Below are positions 35,759 through 48,719 of a stretch of DNA of 64,000 nt, one piece after another. The notes beneath the pieces are model-generated. The model saw only the letters and a list, made by a program, of their open reading frames with translations, had not been told where the DNA came from and searched no databases. The stretch is from Neurospora tetraspora (Eukaryota > Ascomycota > Sordariomycetes > Sordariales > Sordariaceae), in the NCBI RefSeq assembly GCF_033439725.1, contig NW_026944390.1, positions 2,480,001-2,544,000 on the forward strand, given 5' to 3'. The position numbers were made by a program, and so were the translations under genes. Position 1 is the first letter of the stretch; each line of letters starts with the position of its first letter.

Positions 35759-37979
35759 GTTGTGTTGTTTTGTTTCGTATGTAACACTCAAAAGTGTATT
35801 GGTGTAAGATGGTTGGTTGGTTGGTCAGAGATTCACAACCTCTTTTCGTCGGATATGATCGAAGCAACACTGATGAATGAGCTTTGAACCAAAAAGAGAG
35901 AGAACAGAACTGGAAAGGAAAAGAAAAAGAGGCGAGAGATTTTTATTATGCATTCATCCAGAGTGGAATAAAGGGCTCCGTATCGGCGTCCTATAGCGCG
36001 ACACTATCACAACGGGAAAGCGATGATCGGGAGTCCACCTTTTTGCTGGCCGGGATGTGCTCGCCGATGAGGGCATTGCGGGCACCACGGGCGCTACGGG
36101 CACTAAACAGGGGTGGGCTTGCCTTCTGCATAATTGTTTCTTGCGAAGCGCTGGGTCACCGGCGGGTTAGGTGGGTCACAAGGGGGTTGTGACATTTGGA
36201 ACCAGAATTAGGCGATTTCTTTTTCGGCGGGCCAAGGGCGGAAGTCGGGACGGGATTAGCAAGCGCTAACCGGGACTAACAAATGTCCGAACCAGATCGC
36301 CGGGACACTGTTAGTGCTCGGTCGGCCCTAGGATGGTCTAGCTGGGTCTCGGGACTGGGTCAGGTCGCCGGCCGTGCTCTTCCCGATCCTCCCTTGTCTG
36401 GACTGGCGAACGAAAAGCTTGTCCGAACGTTTGCGAACGGAATATTTCCACGACTCCACTGTCTTGGAACAGCTTCCCTGGCTTCCTTGAAGTGTTCTTT
36501 GATGCCGATGTGGCTGGCTTGGTGCCTTGGATGAACACTTGAAATCCAACGGAATCCTCCATGATGTCTTGGATATGTGATAGAAGCCATGGAGATGCAT
36601 ATTTGTGGCATGTCTAGCATGTAGACCATGATGTGATGATGCGAAGGTAATCAAATAACCAAGAGCGGGCTGATGGTTTTTGCTGCTTCTTGTCGTGGTG
36701 TCTCTCCCTCTGACACTTTACACACCTCCTTGCGCCAAGATGTCATGGTCTTGATATGTCGTTGATACCGAAACCGGCAAAGTGTGGCATTGCATCACCC
36801 GCACCTTTCACAAAGGGAGCCACTGGAGGTGACCATGGGCACGAGGGCTGGAGGGCCAAGAGACTGCATGTCTCTGATAGCAACGTGCTTTGCACGCGGG
36901 GCGCACGTGCGAATGGTTGATGGTGATGGTAATTAGAGGAGACTCAGCCAATTGCCGGCTTGCTGGATTTTGAGAGGTTGAGGCTGAGACATTGGAATAT
37001 TGATCACGAACAGAAGGGTGAAGGAACATTGGAATGAGGCGTCAATGGGCGATGGTTCCCGCGACACTTGTGCGTGGTAATGCTGTAATGCGCGACTGCA
37101 ACGGGCTGGGAGAAAGAAATGGCAGCGGCAAAGTCCAAATTCGTTGATGATGGTGGTCGGCGATCTCGTTTGGATGCTGTGGTGTTGTTGAAAGGGGAGA
37201 AAACAACCCCGGAAACCCCGACTTTGCCGAGTTCTTTGCCCGCAATGGCCGGGTTGGCCTCCCGGTGGAGCCCGTTCAATTCGATTCGCTGAGAAATCCA
37301 GTCAAAAATTCCCCGGGAAATGTTCTGGACGGCGACCCCACTATTTCCCGCGCGTCACTTTCAATCCCCGTTTTCCCGCCCGTCATTCGGGAACCTCCAC
37401 AACGACACCTCCTCTCCAACAACATCGCCTAAGGACCCCTTTTCTATCAACATCCCCTTGTCCTCTGACCAACCCCAATAACGAACGAAGCGAGAAACAT
37501 CGTCGCCGTCCACTAGAACCATGCTGGAACATTGCATCCAGAGGCGCGCTCCAGGCGGCGGCGGCGCAATCACAATCAGCCGCATGGACCACTATTGAAT
37601 TACCCCCCTCCCTCGCTTATTGGATCGTTCGACTTTCCCATCAGCCCATTATGACCTACGTGGTATCTGATATCTACACACTAGCCCTGAGGTCGCCGGA
37701 GCCATGGGATAAATGGGACGATTTATACGCAATTGCTCACAAGTCGCACAAATCTCACGAATCGGTTGAGTCGCCGTGGAACTCCCGGGGACCAAAGTGA
37801 TGCTATTCGGGGATCTGGGGAAGTACAAAGGTACAAAGCTACTCACCGGGGACTTCAAGCTTCATCGTATCGGCGTTCGGGGACCTATTTTGACTACGAC
37901 TCCAATGGTTTGACTTCGCGATGCTTTTGAACTGCCCATTCTGTCGTCATCAAAAGCTTCAAGAGGGGTCGAAGGAGTG
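35759..37979. other. Spacer upstream of the YeeE gene
   Basis: About 2.2 kb with no gene recognised. Only short frames, partly on opposite strands of one another. The start is expected to contain the YeeE promoter. Confidence 0.4.
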
Positions 37980-39900
37980 GTGGCGGCGATGTGATGAGAG
38001 TCGCTTGGCACTTACTCAGAGCTTTTTCAGTCGCGACGAAGTCATTCAGATGATGGCGACGAGGAGCTGGCGGGCTTGACAAGCGAAGGCGAGTGGTGAC
38101 TGACGGAGCTCCAGGCGAGTTTTGAGCCCGGGCGCTCGGATGTGATGGACCGGGCACCAACTGCTGACCATAGCTTTGTCAGGTTTGACAGGTCCGGGGA
38201 AGGCCCACGAGGTTGCCGACGAGTTGACTTGGACCGACGCATCCAAGCTTGGGCTAGGGTATTCGGACCAGGCATCAACTGGCGACTGCTGACCATGGAT
38301 TTTGACAGCTCCGGGGAAGTCTCACGGCATCAACCTATCACGGGAGGATCTTTGGTCGCCGAGGAGGTCGGCCATCAGCATGAACGGATTTACACAAGCT
38401 CACAGGGTGTATCATCGTGGAGTGACAATCGGGGTCCATGCTAGAGTTGCTTCGCGCGGCTACCCCAGACTGGACGGCGTCGGCGACCCATCATGGGAAA
38501 CATCCACGGCGACCTGTTCAGCCAGTGTATGGGGACGCTTTTTTCTCCCTGGTGGACACCCACGTGTTGATCCAGCTGGATAGTGGCCTAGTGGACCTCG
38601 AGTTTCAGATGAACACCGGCAAGCTTACCTATGCCTTATGCCGCCATTTATAGGCAAGGGACAGTCGGCGACCACTTTCTATGCCTTCACTGGTCTTTAC
38701 AAGGATGCCTCTCACGAAGGAGATCCCCTTTTCGCAGATTGGATGGGCTAAGGCACCTGCTTTGAACTCAAGAAACACCAACAACGTACATCCTCGCCGA
38801 GTGGCAGTTACGGACATGCGGGCTGGTCCCTTCCGCCCTTGACGGGATAGCCTGGACGGCGACCTGTTAGGCGAAGTGTCAAGGAAGGATGTCCGTTTCT
38901 GTGGGCACCCACGTTCTGACCCAGTCTATTATTAGGGGATCTCGAGTCTTAGAGATGAACACCGGTAGGTCTACTGCAGGGCATTCTCAATCTGGTTATC
39001 CGATCTGCCCTACTGCCTTATACCGCCAAATATAGGCATGGTAAGTGGAATGGTCGGCGACCACTTCGAATACGTAACCTCTTGAGGTCTTTATATTCCA
39101 AAAGAGGTCCCCGACTCGCCGATGAGTTCAGCTTTCAACATGAGTTTACGCGGGAACGCCGACAAACGTGCATCCTCGCCGATTGTCTACTAGCGGCCTA
39201 TGTCATGCTGGAGTGGTCCCCGACACTACCCGGATTGGACGTTCGTTGTGGACAGAGTGGACGGCGACCTCTTTTTCAACGAGTTTCAAAAGCGTATGTA
39301 CTTTTTGTTAATGTTGTGGACTCACATGTGTTGACCCAGCCCGTCAGACCTGTCAGAGATGGACACCGGCTGGTCCATGCCATCCATGGTCGATCCCCTT
39401 ATGCCGTCAATTATTGGCATGGTACAGGTCGGCGACCACTTTGTTGACATCCCTTACAGCGTTGTCCAATCACCGAGGAGACCCCTTGCTGACCCAGGCT
39501 CGCCAGGGAGTAGGGGATCAGCATAAGGATGTGCCGTCCGGCGTATAATTAACGAAGTTCCCCTCGAGTGACGGTCTTGGACCGACTACCGGGACCCGTT
39601 CCACCCCGTGCCTCCGAGTTCCGGGCCGGGCCGCCGCGCATGGAAGTCTATCCGGCGATTGTCCCTAGAGAAGGGTTCGGTGATCTCGGTTCGGTGGGCA
39701 CAAAGGTGTTTGTTGGATCTGAAATTGACATCACATTTGCGATGAACCTCGTCTCAACTTGTTTCTGTTCTCGAATCTGGCATGAATGATCCCCTTACGA
39801 CCAAGTTAAGCAGTCGGCGACCACTTCTCAATCATGGATACGCCACCAAAAGGGTTGACAACAACCGGCACGAGATGGATGACGTCCGGCGACTAAATAC
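37980..39900. repeat. Degenerate tandem repeats upstream of the persulfide dioxygenase gene
   Basis: Two families of units. First, about 38127-38200 and 38262-38325 share TGCTGACCAT, TTTGACAG and TCCGGGGAA at about 135-bp spacing. Second, larger units of about 345-415 bp recur: TGTTGACCCAGC near 38565 and 39322 (GTTCTGACCCAG near 38910), each followed by GAGATG-type DNA and ACACCGGC. GGACGGCGACCT occurs near 38854 and 39258, and GTCGGCGACCACTT near 38668, 39053, 39430 and 39814. Copies are strongly diverged. No open frame persists and no transposon ends were found. Confidence 0.65.
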
Positions 39901-40056
39901 TGCTATCTACCTACCTCTCAACCGAACCGTCCCCGAGCGATATAAAGGAACTTGCACAATAATCCATCAATCATTCCAATCACCAGCAACTCGATAACCA
40001 CACAATCACCACCCGACGAACCCTCCAACAACACCGTCCAAACTATTACATCCAAA

Positions 40057-41150
40057 ATGTCCTCACCAACCCCCCTCGAACCCCTAATCCACCCCCTCTT
40101 CGACCCCCTCTTCGACCCCTCAACCTCAACATTCACCTACCTCGTCGCCTGCCCGTCCACCCTCTCCGCCATCATCATCGATTCCGTGCTCGACTTCGAC
40201 CCTGCCACCTCTCTTATCACCACCACCACCGCCGACTCCTTACTCTCCCTCATCCGCTCCCAAAACTACAAAATTGTCAAGATTCTAGAGACGCACGTGC
40301 ACGCCGACCACCTTACTGCCTCTCGGTATTTGCAGACGAAACTCGCTGCTGATGAAGCGAATGGAGGTATCAAGCCCGAGATTTGCATCGGCAAAAGGAT
40401 TGTGGAAGTCCAAAAAAGGTTTGCGGAGAAGTACGGGATTCCGAGGGAGGAGTGGGAGGGGGCGTTTGATAGGGTGTTTGAGGATGAGGAGGAGTTTAGT
40501 GTGGGGGAGTTAAAGGGGAAGGTGAAGCATTTGCCGGGACATACGCCGGATCACGTTGGGTATTTGGTTGGGTGTACGTTTTTCTTTTGCTTTGTTTTGT
40601 TTTCTGCTTTGATCAAGGCTTTCTGTCCTTGGATAGGGGGTGGTCGATGCTGACGAAAGACAACAAAACGAATAGCCAATATCTTCTGCGGCGATTCCCT
40701 CTTTGATCCCGAAGTTGGGTCCGCGCGGTGTGACTTCCCGGGTGGTAATGCCCACGCATTGTGGTTTTTTTTCTCCCTATGATCCCTATAACCCGCATTC
40801 TCAACCACCAAGGGTTAAAACCCCCTTCTCTCCCCAGATACAACTCAGTCCAAACCCTCTTCTCCCTGCCCGCCCACTACAAGATCTACATAGGCCACGA
40901 CTACCCCTCCCCCGACTCCCGCTCTCCTCAGCCCTACACCACGGTCGCCGACCAGAAGCGGCTGAACAAGCACCTGAAAGACGGCACAACAAAAGAGCAG
41001 TTCGTCAACTGGAGACAGGAGCACGACTCCGGACTGGCGGAACCAAAACTCTTGCACCAGGCGCTGCAGGTTAATGTCAGGGCGGGGAGGATGCCGAGGG
41101 ATGGGATGCTGAAGGTGCCTTTGAAGATGCCGGGCGGGTGGAAGTTGTGA
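40057..41150 (+). CDS. ETHE1-like persulfide dioxygenase (metallo-beta-lactamase fold)
   Basis: Three exons: 40057-40573, 40676-40760 and 40838-41150, 304 residues. Introns: 40574-40675 (GTACGT donor, GCTGAC branch, TAG acceptor) and 40761-40837 (GTGGTT donor, CCCCAG acceptor). The metal-binding motif is ETHVHADH (His80, His82, Asp84, His85). LPGHTPDHVGYLV supplies His162, NIFCGDSLF the bridging Asp (about 179), and IYIGHDYP the last His. The set and order are those of ETHE1/Blh-type enzymes, which oxidise glutathione persulfide to sulfite with one iron (family knowledge). No rhodanese domain is attached. A glyoxalase II activity is the main alternative, but the FCGDSLF and GHDYP context favours ETHE1. 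No obvious mitochondrial presequence beyond a neutral N-terminus. Confidence 0.9.
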
Positions 41151-41418
41151 AACGCTGAGGCTCTTGGTTGATTACCTGCACTTCTGCGGATGGTGGAGTC
41201 AAATAAAGAAAGGTACTTGCGCCTCTAAGGCTCTCAGTGCCAGAGTCACGGGGATGGGACCATAATTTGAGGAGTCGGAAGTGCTTGTTACATACCAGCG
41301 GCGTGCCTGGAGAGGTCTCCGTTTTCTAGCTGCAGGTTTGTTGCGCTGATCAAAGTGGTGACAGGAAATGAAAATACCCAAATACCAAAGCCAGCTTCAT
41401 ATCCGCTCATCGCTATCC

Positions 41419-42621
41419 CTATTCCTTTTCGCTGTCGTTAGTCATGTCAACCCATTTCTGTTCCCCATGATATTTATAGTATTTCCCATCTTTCATGAAT
41501 TTAATGCTTTCTAATTTCGATTCAAGAGGCTCTTGGTCCATCTCCTCTTCGCCTGAGTCGTAGTCCCCTGACAGTGGCGGTCCATCTGACTGCGTCCACT
41601 CTTCCCACTTCTTTTTATCCCTACACACGGCGCATTCTTTTGAATCAGGTTTAGGATGTTGCAAATCTATGAAGTCGGCCTTAATCGTAGGCATATCCTT
41701 TTTGCGGCAGTCTTCGTGGACCAAGTTCCCACACCCAAGGCAAGGCCGAGCGCAATTGCCACGGCTTATCGGCCGGAAGCAGTTGAGGCAGACCAGCAGT
41801 TCGTCTTCTTTGAGGGTATAGATGATCACTTCGGCTTCGTGTGAGATCCGGTCTAGGACTTCGCGCCAGTCTTCGTTCGGAGATTTGGCGTTCTTGAGGG
41901 CCTGAGCTGGGTAAGAATGGGCGAAAATATTATCGTATTCCTGTCGAGTGAAGGCATCACGGAACGGGAGTTCTTCCGGACAGTTGAGGATAAAGCGTAG
42001 GACATCTGTACAGCAAGACATGTGAGTGCCAAGTTCTCTGAGACGGGATGCCTGCTTCTCCGGCCGGGGAAAAACTCACAAAGAATATGTCTGCAGTATT
42101 CAGGCATACGTTCGCCCTAAAATTGGCACACCCAGTCAGGAAGTCTGTCACAAAGGGAGATGACGGCAGAGACTCACCGAGGAAAAGCGGCAAATACAAC
42201 TACAGCCCTTCAGTCCAATACGTACGGCATTTTGAACCGAAAAAACGCTTGTGCTCTCCTCCTAAGACCCGAGGTGAAAAACCGTCGTCAAGCATGATGC
42301 ATCGGGCATTGTGCGAGGTCTTTTCGCGCGCACGAGAGTGTAGGAAGATCTTTTTGCTTCACTCAGGTAGTCGTCGTAGAGCTCCGAGTTTTTCCAATCG
42401 TACAACGCATGCGAACCCGTATCGCGGTAGGGCAGACCGTAGTGTTTCATCAAGGTATTCATAAGTTCGACTTCATCTTTCCCGGTACCATCTTCGTCAA
42501 GAATTTCAAGTTCGAGCATCCTACATATCTTCACGAGACCGTCCGCGGCCTGCATTGAACAGTCTTCGATGTCATCTAATGGACGCCAGTTTTGGGGGAA
42601 CGAACGCTCCTTGAACGGCAT
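41419..42621 (-). CDS. SAP-SWIM-C4HC3 zinc-finger protein D
   Basis: Four exons: 42334-42621, 42178-42261, 42080-42116 (37 nt) and 41419-42005, 331 residues. The first intron (42262-42333) uses a GTGCGC donor and removes an in-frame TAG; the other two start GTGAGT. The ATG at 42621 (MPFKERSFPQNW) is chosen over an upstream in-frame ATG because it matches the short leader of the paralogues. SAP-like region at about 28-62 (LVKICRMLELEILDEDG). SWIM motif: CSC, 13 residues, CRH, split by an intron. The last exon opens YVLRFILNCP...FTRQEYDNIF. The zinc finger follows: CLNC, 12 residues, CLGC, four residues, H, two residues, C, later CAVC. The tail is acidic. It converges on the persulfide dioxygenase gene (268 bp between stops). 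Function unknown. Confidence 0.8.
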
Positions 42622-43608
42622 GACTGTTCGTGTTTGCGTCGGGGACGACACGATGCGTGAAGATAGCTGCTGGCTGGCGGACTCGGGGAAGGATGGTCGA
42701 AATTTTGATGTTGACGTCAAAGCTGTTTGGGAGGACGTGGTCGAGAGGAAGGGTTGGTGCTCGGGCAGTAAAGAAAAATGAACGGCTTTACAGATGTTGA
42801 GCGGTAAACCAAAAAATTCGTGGCGAAGAACAACAGACGATGGAAGAAGACAGATGGTAAACAACGGGTCATGATCAGGGAGAGTTTATATGGAAACCAA
42901 TCGCCCCCCGCATCGTACCTGCCATCCTCTATCAGCGCCAACACACATGCCAGGAAGGCTCACACCCCACCACAACACAGATCGCATACCTTCCTATTTT
43001 TTGACCTGAACACTTCGCTTGCGCTTGACCAACTGTAACGCACCTGCCCAGGAAAACTCCGAAGAAGCCTGAGCATCCATATCACCACGTTTAACTCGGC
43101 GGAAGCAACCCTCGCTGAGTCTAGATGTACCCAAACACACCGAGTCACCATCGTCACGACCAACTCCCCTTCCCAAACAAATCCAACCCCGCATACTGTC
43201 TCTCCTTCCTCCCTCACTCGCTATTTGCACACCGATGTTGAGAACGTTGAAAGTAGCCCACAAGACCGCCCCAAAGCCCGATCCGAAAACACAGCGCAGT
43301 GGCCACCGGTTTCAACCCCCCTCGGTAAAAATCGATGCAAGCCAGTCACCAACCCAACCACGAGCTGCACTTCCCGGACACTCGACGATATTTCAATCAC
43401 CAACCTTCCAAAATGCACCAAACCTGCACCTTCCATAACTTCATCTACCTAGAAAATTACATCATACATTTCACCTCTCCAAATCACGCGCAACTGCCAA
43501 AACCCCTCACCAACACCTCCCTTTCCATGCATCCGCAACCCAACTCACTGCACACACTCATCCAGATAAACCCTTCAACCGAGCCGCATCTCCAACAAAG
43601 ATCATCAC
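42622..43608. other. Spacer between gene D and the tRNA-Ala pair
   Basis: No gene recognised; short frames only. Contains the presumed promoter of gene D at its low end and C/A-rich DNA before the tRNAs. Confidence 0.4.
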
Positions 43609-43698
43609 GGGCGTGTGGCTCAGTTGGTAGAGCGTTCGCTTAGCATGTTCTGTTCTTCAGCATGCGAAAGGTCCTGGGTTCGATTCCCAGCTCGTCCA
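43609..43698 (+). tRNA. tRNA-Ala (anticodon AGC), 17-nt intron, copy 1
   Basis: The acceptor stem GGGCGTG pairs with CTCGTCC including the G3-U70 pair that identifies alanine. Anticodon stem TTCGC/GCGAA with loop TTAGCAT. A 17-nt intron lies after position 37. T arm CTGGG-TTCGATT-CCCAG. Confidence 0.95.
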
Positions 43699-43735
43699 AT
43701 TCCCTGATCACTTTCATCTCCACTTTCTCCTTTAA

Positions 43736-43820
43736 GGGCGTGTGGCTCAGTTGGTAGAGCGTTCGCTTAGCATACTCACCTGTATGCGAAAGGTCCTGGG
43801 TTCGATTCCCAGCTCGTCCA
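43736..43820 (+). tRNA. tRNA-Ala (anticodon AGC), 12-nt intron, copy 2
   Basis: Mature sequence identical to copy 1, separated by 37 bp; the intron is TACTCACCTGTA. Same G3-U70 alanine identity pair. Confidence 0.95.
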
Positions 43821-44055
43821 AAAGCTCGGAGGTGTGTGGTGAGATGGGATTCTATTTTCTAATGTTTTTGTCTCGGGGTTTTTCTTTTTTTTGGTGATTT
43901 TCTGCTTCTCGCACAAGAAGGACGGACGTATGGGAAAAAGGGGCATGGGATGGATGTCGTGCTTTTTGGTATTTCAGTGGTCTACTGAGATTATCATCAG
44001 CTCTCTGGTCCAACACCTCCTTCCTCTCATGACATATCTCCTCGGCCAGTGGTGT

Positions 44056-45257
44056 TCACAACTTACTCTCCTTGTCCTTCCCATCAATCAACACCACCAA
44101 CTTCCCAAACTGCTTCCCCTCCTTCATCTCCTCAAACAACTCATCAATCCCCTGCAAATTATCCAACCCCCTCACCACCTTGCTCACCACCGGCCTGATC
44201 CCCTTCTCCCTCACAAACGCCACCATCTCCTCAAGCTCCTTCCTGCTCCCCATCGTCGACCCCTTCAACTCCACATTTTTGAGCACAGCCTGCATCAGCC
44301 AATCCATCTTCGGGCTCACCGTCATCCCATAACTACTAATCACCCCTCCACTCTTCAGCAGCTTCACACTCCGCGCCACTACATCCCCACCCGCTCCATC
44401 CACCACCGCATCCAGATACGGTCTGTCCTCAGGTAACTGTTTAAGCAGCTGCTTATCCCAATCCTTCTCTTTATAAATAACCCCGCCCCTAGCCCCCATT
44501 TTCTTCGCCTTCTCAATCTTTTCAGCGTTACCCGAAGTGACAAAGACGTTACACCCCATCGCCACAGCGAACTGCAGTACCTGCAATGCAACACCACCAC
44601 CAATACCCGTCACTAAAATATTCTGCCCCGGCTTAGCCTGCGCCTTGGTCACCAAGGCCCTCCAACCCGTCAGTCCCACAAGCGGCAACGCCGCGCCCTC
44701 AGCGGCGCTTAAATGCTCCGGCGCGCTCACTGCTTCCGCCTCGGGAACAACGATGTACTCTTGCGCCGTGCCCGCGTCCGTCAACTGCGACGCCCCGACG
44801 ACCGTGAAAGGCTGGTTCGGGTCGTCGGGCCCGTCAGGGGAGGAAATCCATCCGCGGCTGGGTGTGATGAGGACGGGTTTGCCGACGAGGCTGGACGCAG
44901 AGGGGGAGACGCTGGGGCCAGCGGACTCGACGACGCCGTAGCCGTCGGCGAGGAAGGGGCGGTCGAAGGAGATGCCGGGGTAGAGGTGTTGGCGGATGAA
45001 GAGGTCGCGGTGGTTGAGGGCGCAGGACCGGAGGCGGACGAGAAGCTCGCCGGGCCCGGGGGTCGGTTTGGGGATGGTGTTTAGTTGGAGGCTGTGGTGG
45101 ATTGTTAGTGATAAGGGAGGTGAGATGGGAGTTGGAGGTGATGGGGATATGGGGAAAGGGGGGAAAGGTGAGATGAACATGAGGGGAAGAAAACTTACGG
45201 GTAGTAAACCTGGCCGGGTTTACCGTCGATTTTCTTGACGGTTAGTTGGAGAGGCAT
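44056..45257 (-). CDS. Zinc-less MDR oxidoreductase (quinone oxidoreductase/YogA-like)
   Basis: Two exons, 45199-45257 and 44056-45091, 364 residues; the intron has a GTAAGT donor and CCACAG acceptor and joins GQVYYP to LQLNTIPKPT. The N-terminal GroES-like fold (GELLVRLRSCALNHRDLFIR) precedes a Rossmann NAD(P)-binding domain with ILVTGIGGGVALQVLQFAV at about residue 175-195. The structural-zinc cysteine cluster and catalytic zinc ligands of classical alcohol dehydrogenases are absent, so it belongs to the zinc-independent medium-chain group that reduces quinones or enals with NADPH (family knowledge). Substrate unknown. It is transcribed in the same direction as krr1, 650 bp away. Confidence 0.88.
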
Positions 45258-45904
45258 CTTGGTGTTGTGTATGTGTTGTTGTGTTCTTATGAGACCAGAT
45301 GAGCTGTTGGAAAATGAAATGGCATGAATGAGTGAAGAAGGATTTGAAGAAATCAGACAAGTTTAAATGAGTCGTGTCAAACTCGGGGAAGCGGATGTTG
45401 TCAACTTTGTCCTGAGCCTCCCCCCGGCCCTGCCACCGACGATGGCCCGCCCCCACTCTCCCCCGCATTCGTTACCGGACCCAATGATGCAACTGCCTCG
45501 GCCCGCGTGTGATGGCCCCTTGTTCGATCCGCCGGGGTGGAGCTGCCAGTTGGTGCGGATCTACAGTACCGCATCGGGCTTATTCCCGATCGTCACCGGG
45601 TTTGTTGGAGACGTAGCTGGGTTTCGAAATATCCACAGATTCAAGAATCAACATCTTTCTTGACAGAGAAATCTCATGCAGACATAAGTTTCGCTTGGAA
45701 GGTGTTTTTCGACAATAAATTTGACAAATGCTTTGTGAATTAGCAACCAGATCACCCTTGGATCCCGAAGCAGGGAAATCTCAATCGTCTGCTGAAGTAT
45801 GGGTATCATGGGATTCCAGGATCCTTTCTCTTTCTCATCATCATCTTCCTCAACTCCCCTTCCACCGCCCCCTTCTTTTCGACTGCACCCCCACCTCCAC
45901 CACC
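45258..45904. other. Spacer between the MDR gene and krr1
   Basis: No gene recognised; expected to contain the MDR promoter and the krr1 3' untranslated region. Confidence 0.45.
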
Positions 45905-47593
<1,689 letters not shown>

Positions 47594-47704
47594 CTCGTCG
47601 GTTAGGTGCACGCACTGGCCACAGCCATGTGGGGCCACCCTTTGGGGGGTTGGCTAGCTGTAAGCGAGACCCCCAGAGGGTGGACTCCATACCTAACCGA
47701 CGAG
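47594..47704. mobile_element. 111-bp TIR foldback/MITE with TA duplication
   Basis: The ends are perfect 14-bp inverted repeats (CTCGTCGGTTAGGT). TA flanks both sides (47592-47593, 47705-47706), the target-site duplication expected of Tc1/mariner-type elements. A second inner pairing (CCACCCTTTGGGGGG with CCCCCAGAGGGTGG) lets nearly the whole unit fold into one hairpin. No coding capacity. A structured RNA gene is the alternative. Confidence 0.72.
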
Positions 47705-48719
47705 TAACATGTGCTTGCGACATCGAAAAGTCTTTTGGCGTGAAGAGCGTTTTGACTTGTTAGGGTCTCAATCGATACCATCTTCATACTCCCAGAAAGG
47801 CCATTGCTGAGACATGCGAATGGTAAACTTCTCCAAGGTGTTCTGGTTCAATGTACATGAGTTGTTGTGATGGTGAAGCACCGAATCCCAGGCCAAAGCT
47901 GAGGAAACAGCTTCAAGCTCGCCGTGATAAATCGTGGTAAGGCTGGCAAAACAGTTAGGTTCGACCGCCTATCACAGATTTGAACCAATAATTCAACGCT
48001 GTCGTCCAATTGAAAGCCTGTAAAGATCTGACGACCCGCGCGCGGTGGTCATCATAACGAATCGGGCAAGTACAACCTGTACTGTGGTACGCCACGGATT
48101 ACGGCATCCGTGCAGGAGGTTTCGAAATTCTTCACTTCAACGTTCTGTCGGAAAGGGGTAGGTTCGGTTTTGTGTCGCCAAGGTTGAGTTGCAACTTTTT
48201 TCTTCTTTTCTTCTTCAGCCCCGCGAGGTGTTACTTTCTTCCCTTTTCTCTTCTCAGCCCTGTCATTGCATCCCGAACCCAAAGACTCAGGTGTCGCTGC
48301 TTGTTGTATCAAAACAAGACATTGGTCTGCTCGTTTCTTGAACCTCGACCCGACTTGTTCAGTCATTTGTCTTGTCAACCTTTGCGAACATTACCAGTTT
48401 TTTGTTGTCCATCCTTGGGAAGGAGAGAAAGGAAAAGAAACAAGTCCTGTCATCAAAAGCACGGACGTCATTACTTAGACGTCGACCTCGACCACACGCC
48501 CGCACATCGCTCCGCCTGCGCAGTCTCGATCCCGAAGTTGGCAACCCCGGTCACGGGCCCACGGTCTCTCTCGAATCCACCACGAGTGGGTCAATTGGCA
48601 CCGACGCCGCCTTCAACCGCCGTCAAGCTGGCTTCGACTCGGTCTCCGGGTCTTTCCCTTAGTCATCCGCAATACCCAACATCATATACACCGCCCACCG
48701 ATTTGCGGTCCGAGCCGTC
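47705..48719. other. Upstream region of the GATA factor gene
   Basis: No separate gene recognised. The last about 550 bp are TC-rich, as in long fungal leaders, and probably contain the promoter and leader of asd-4/areB. Confidence 0.45.

Noticed and set aside
43891-44436. 181-codon His/Leu/Pro-rich plus-strand frame
   Set aside because: Antisense shadow of the MDR oxidoreductase 3' end.
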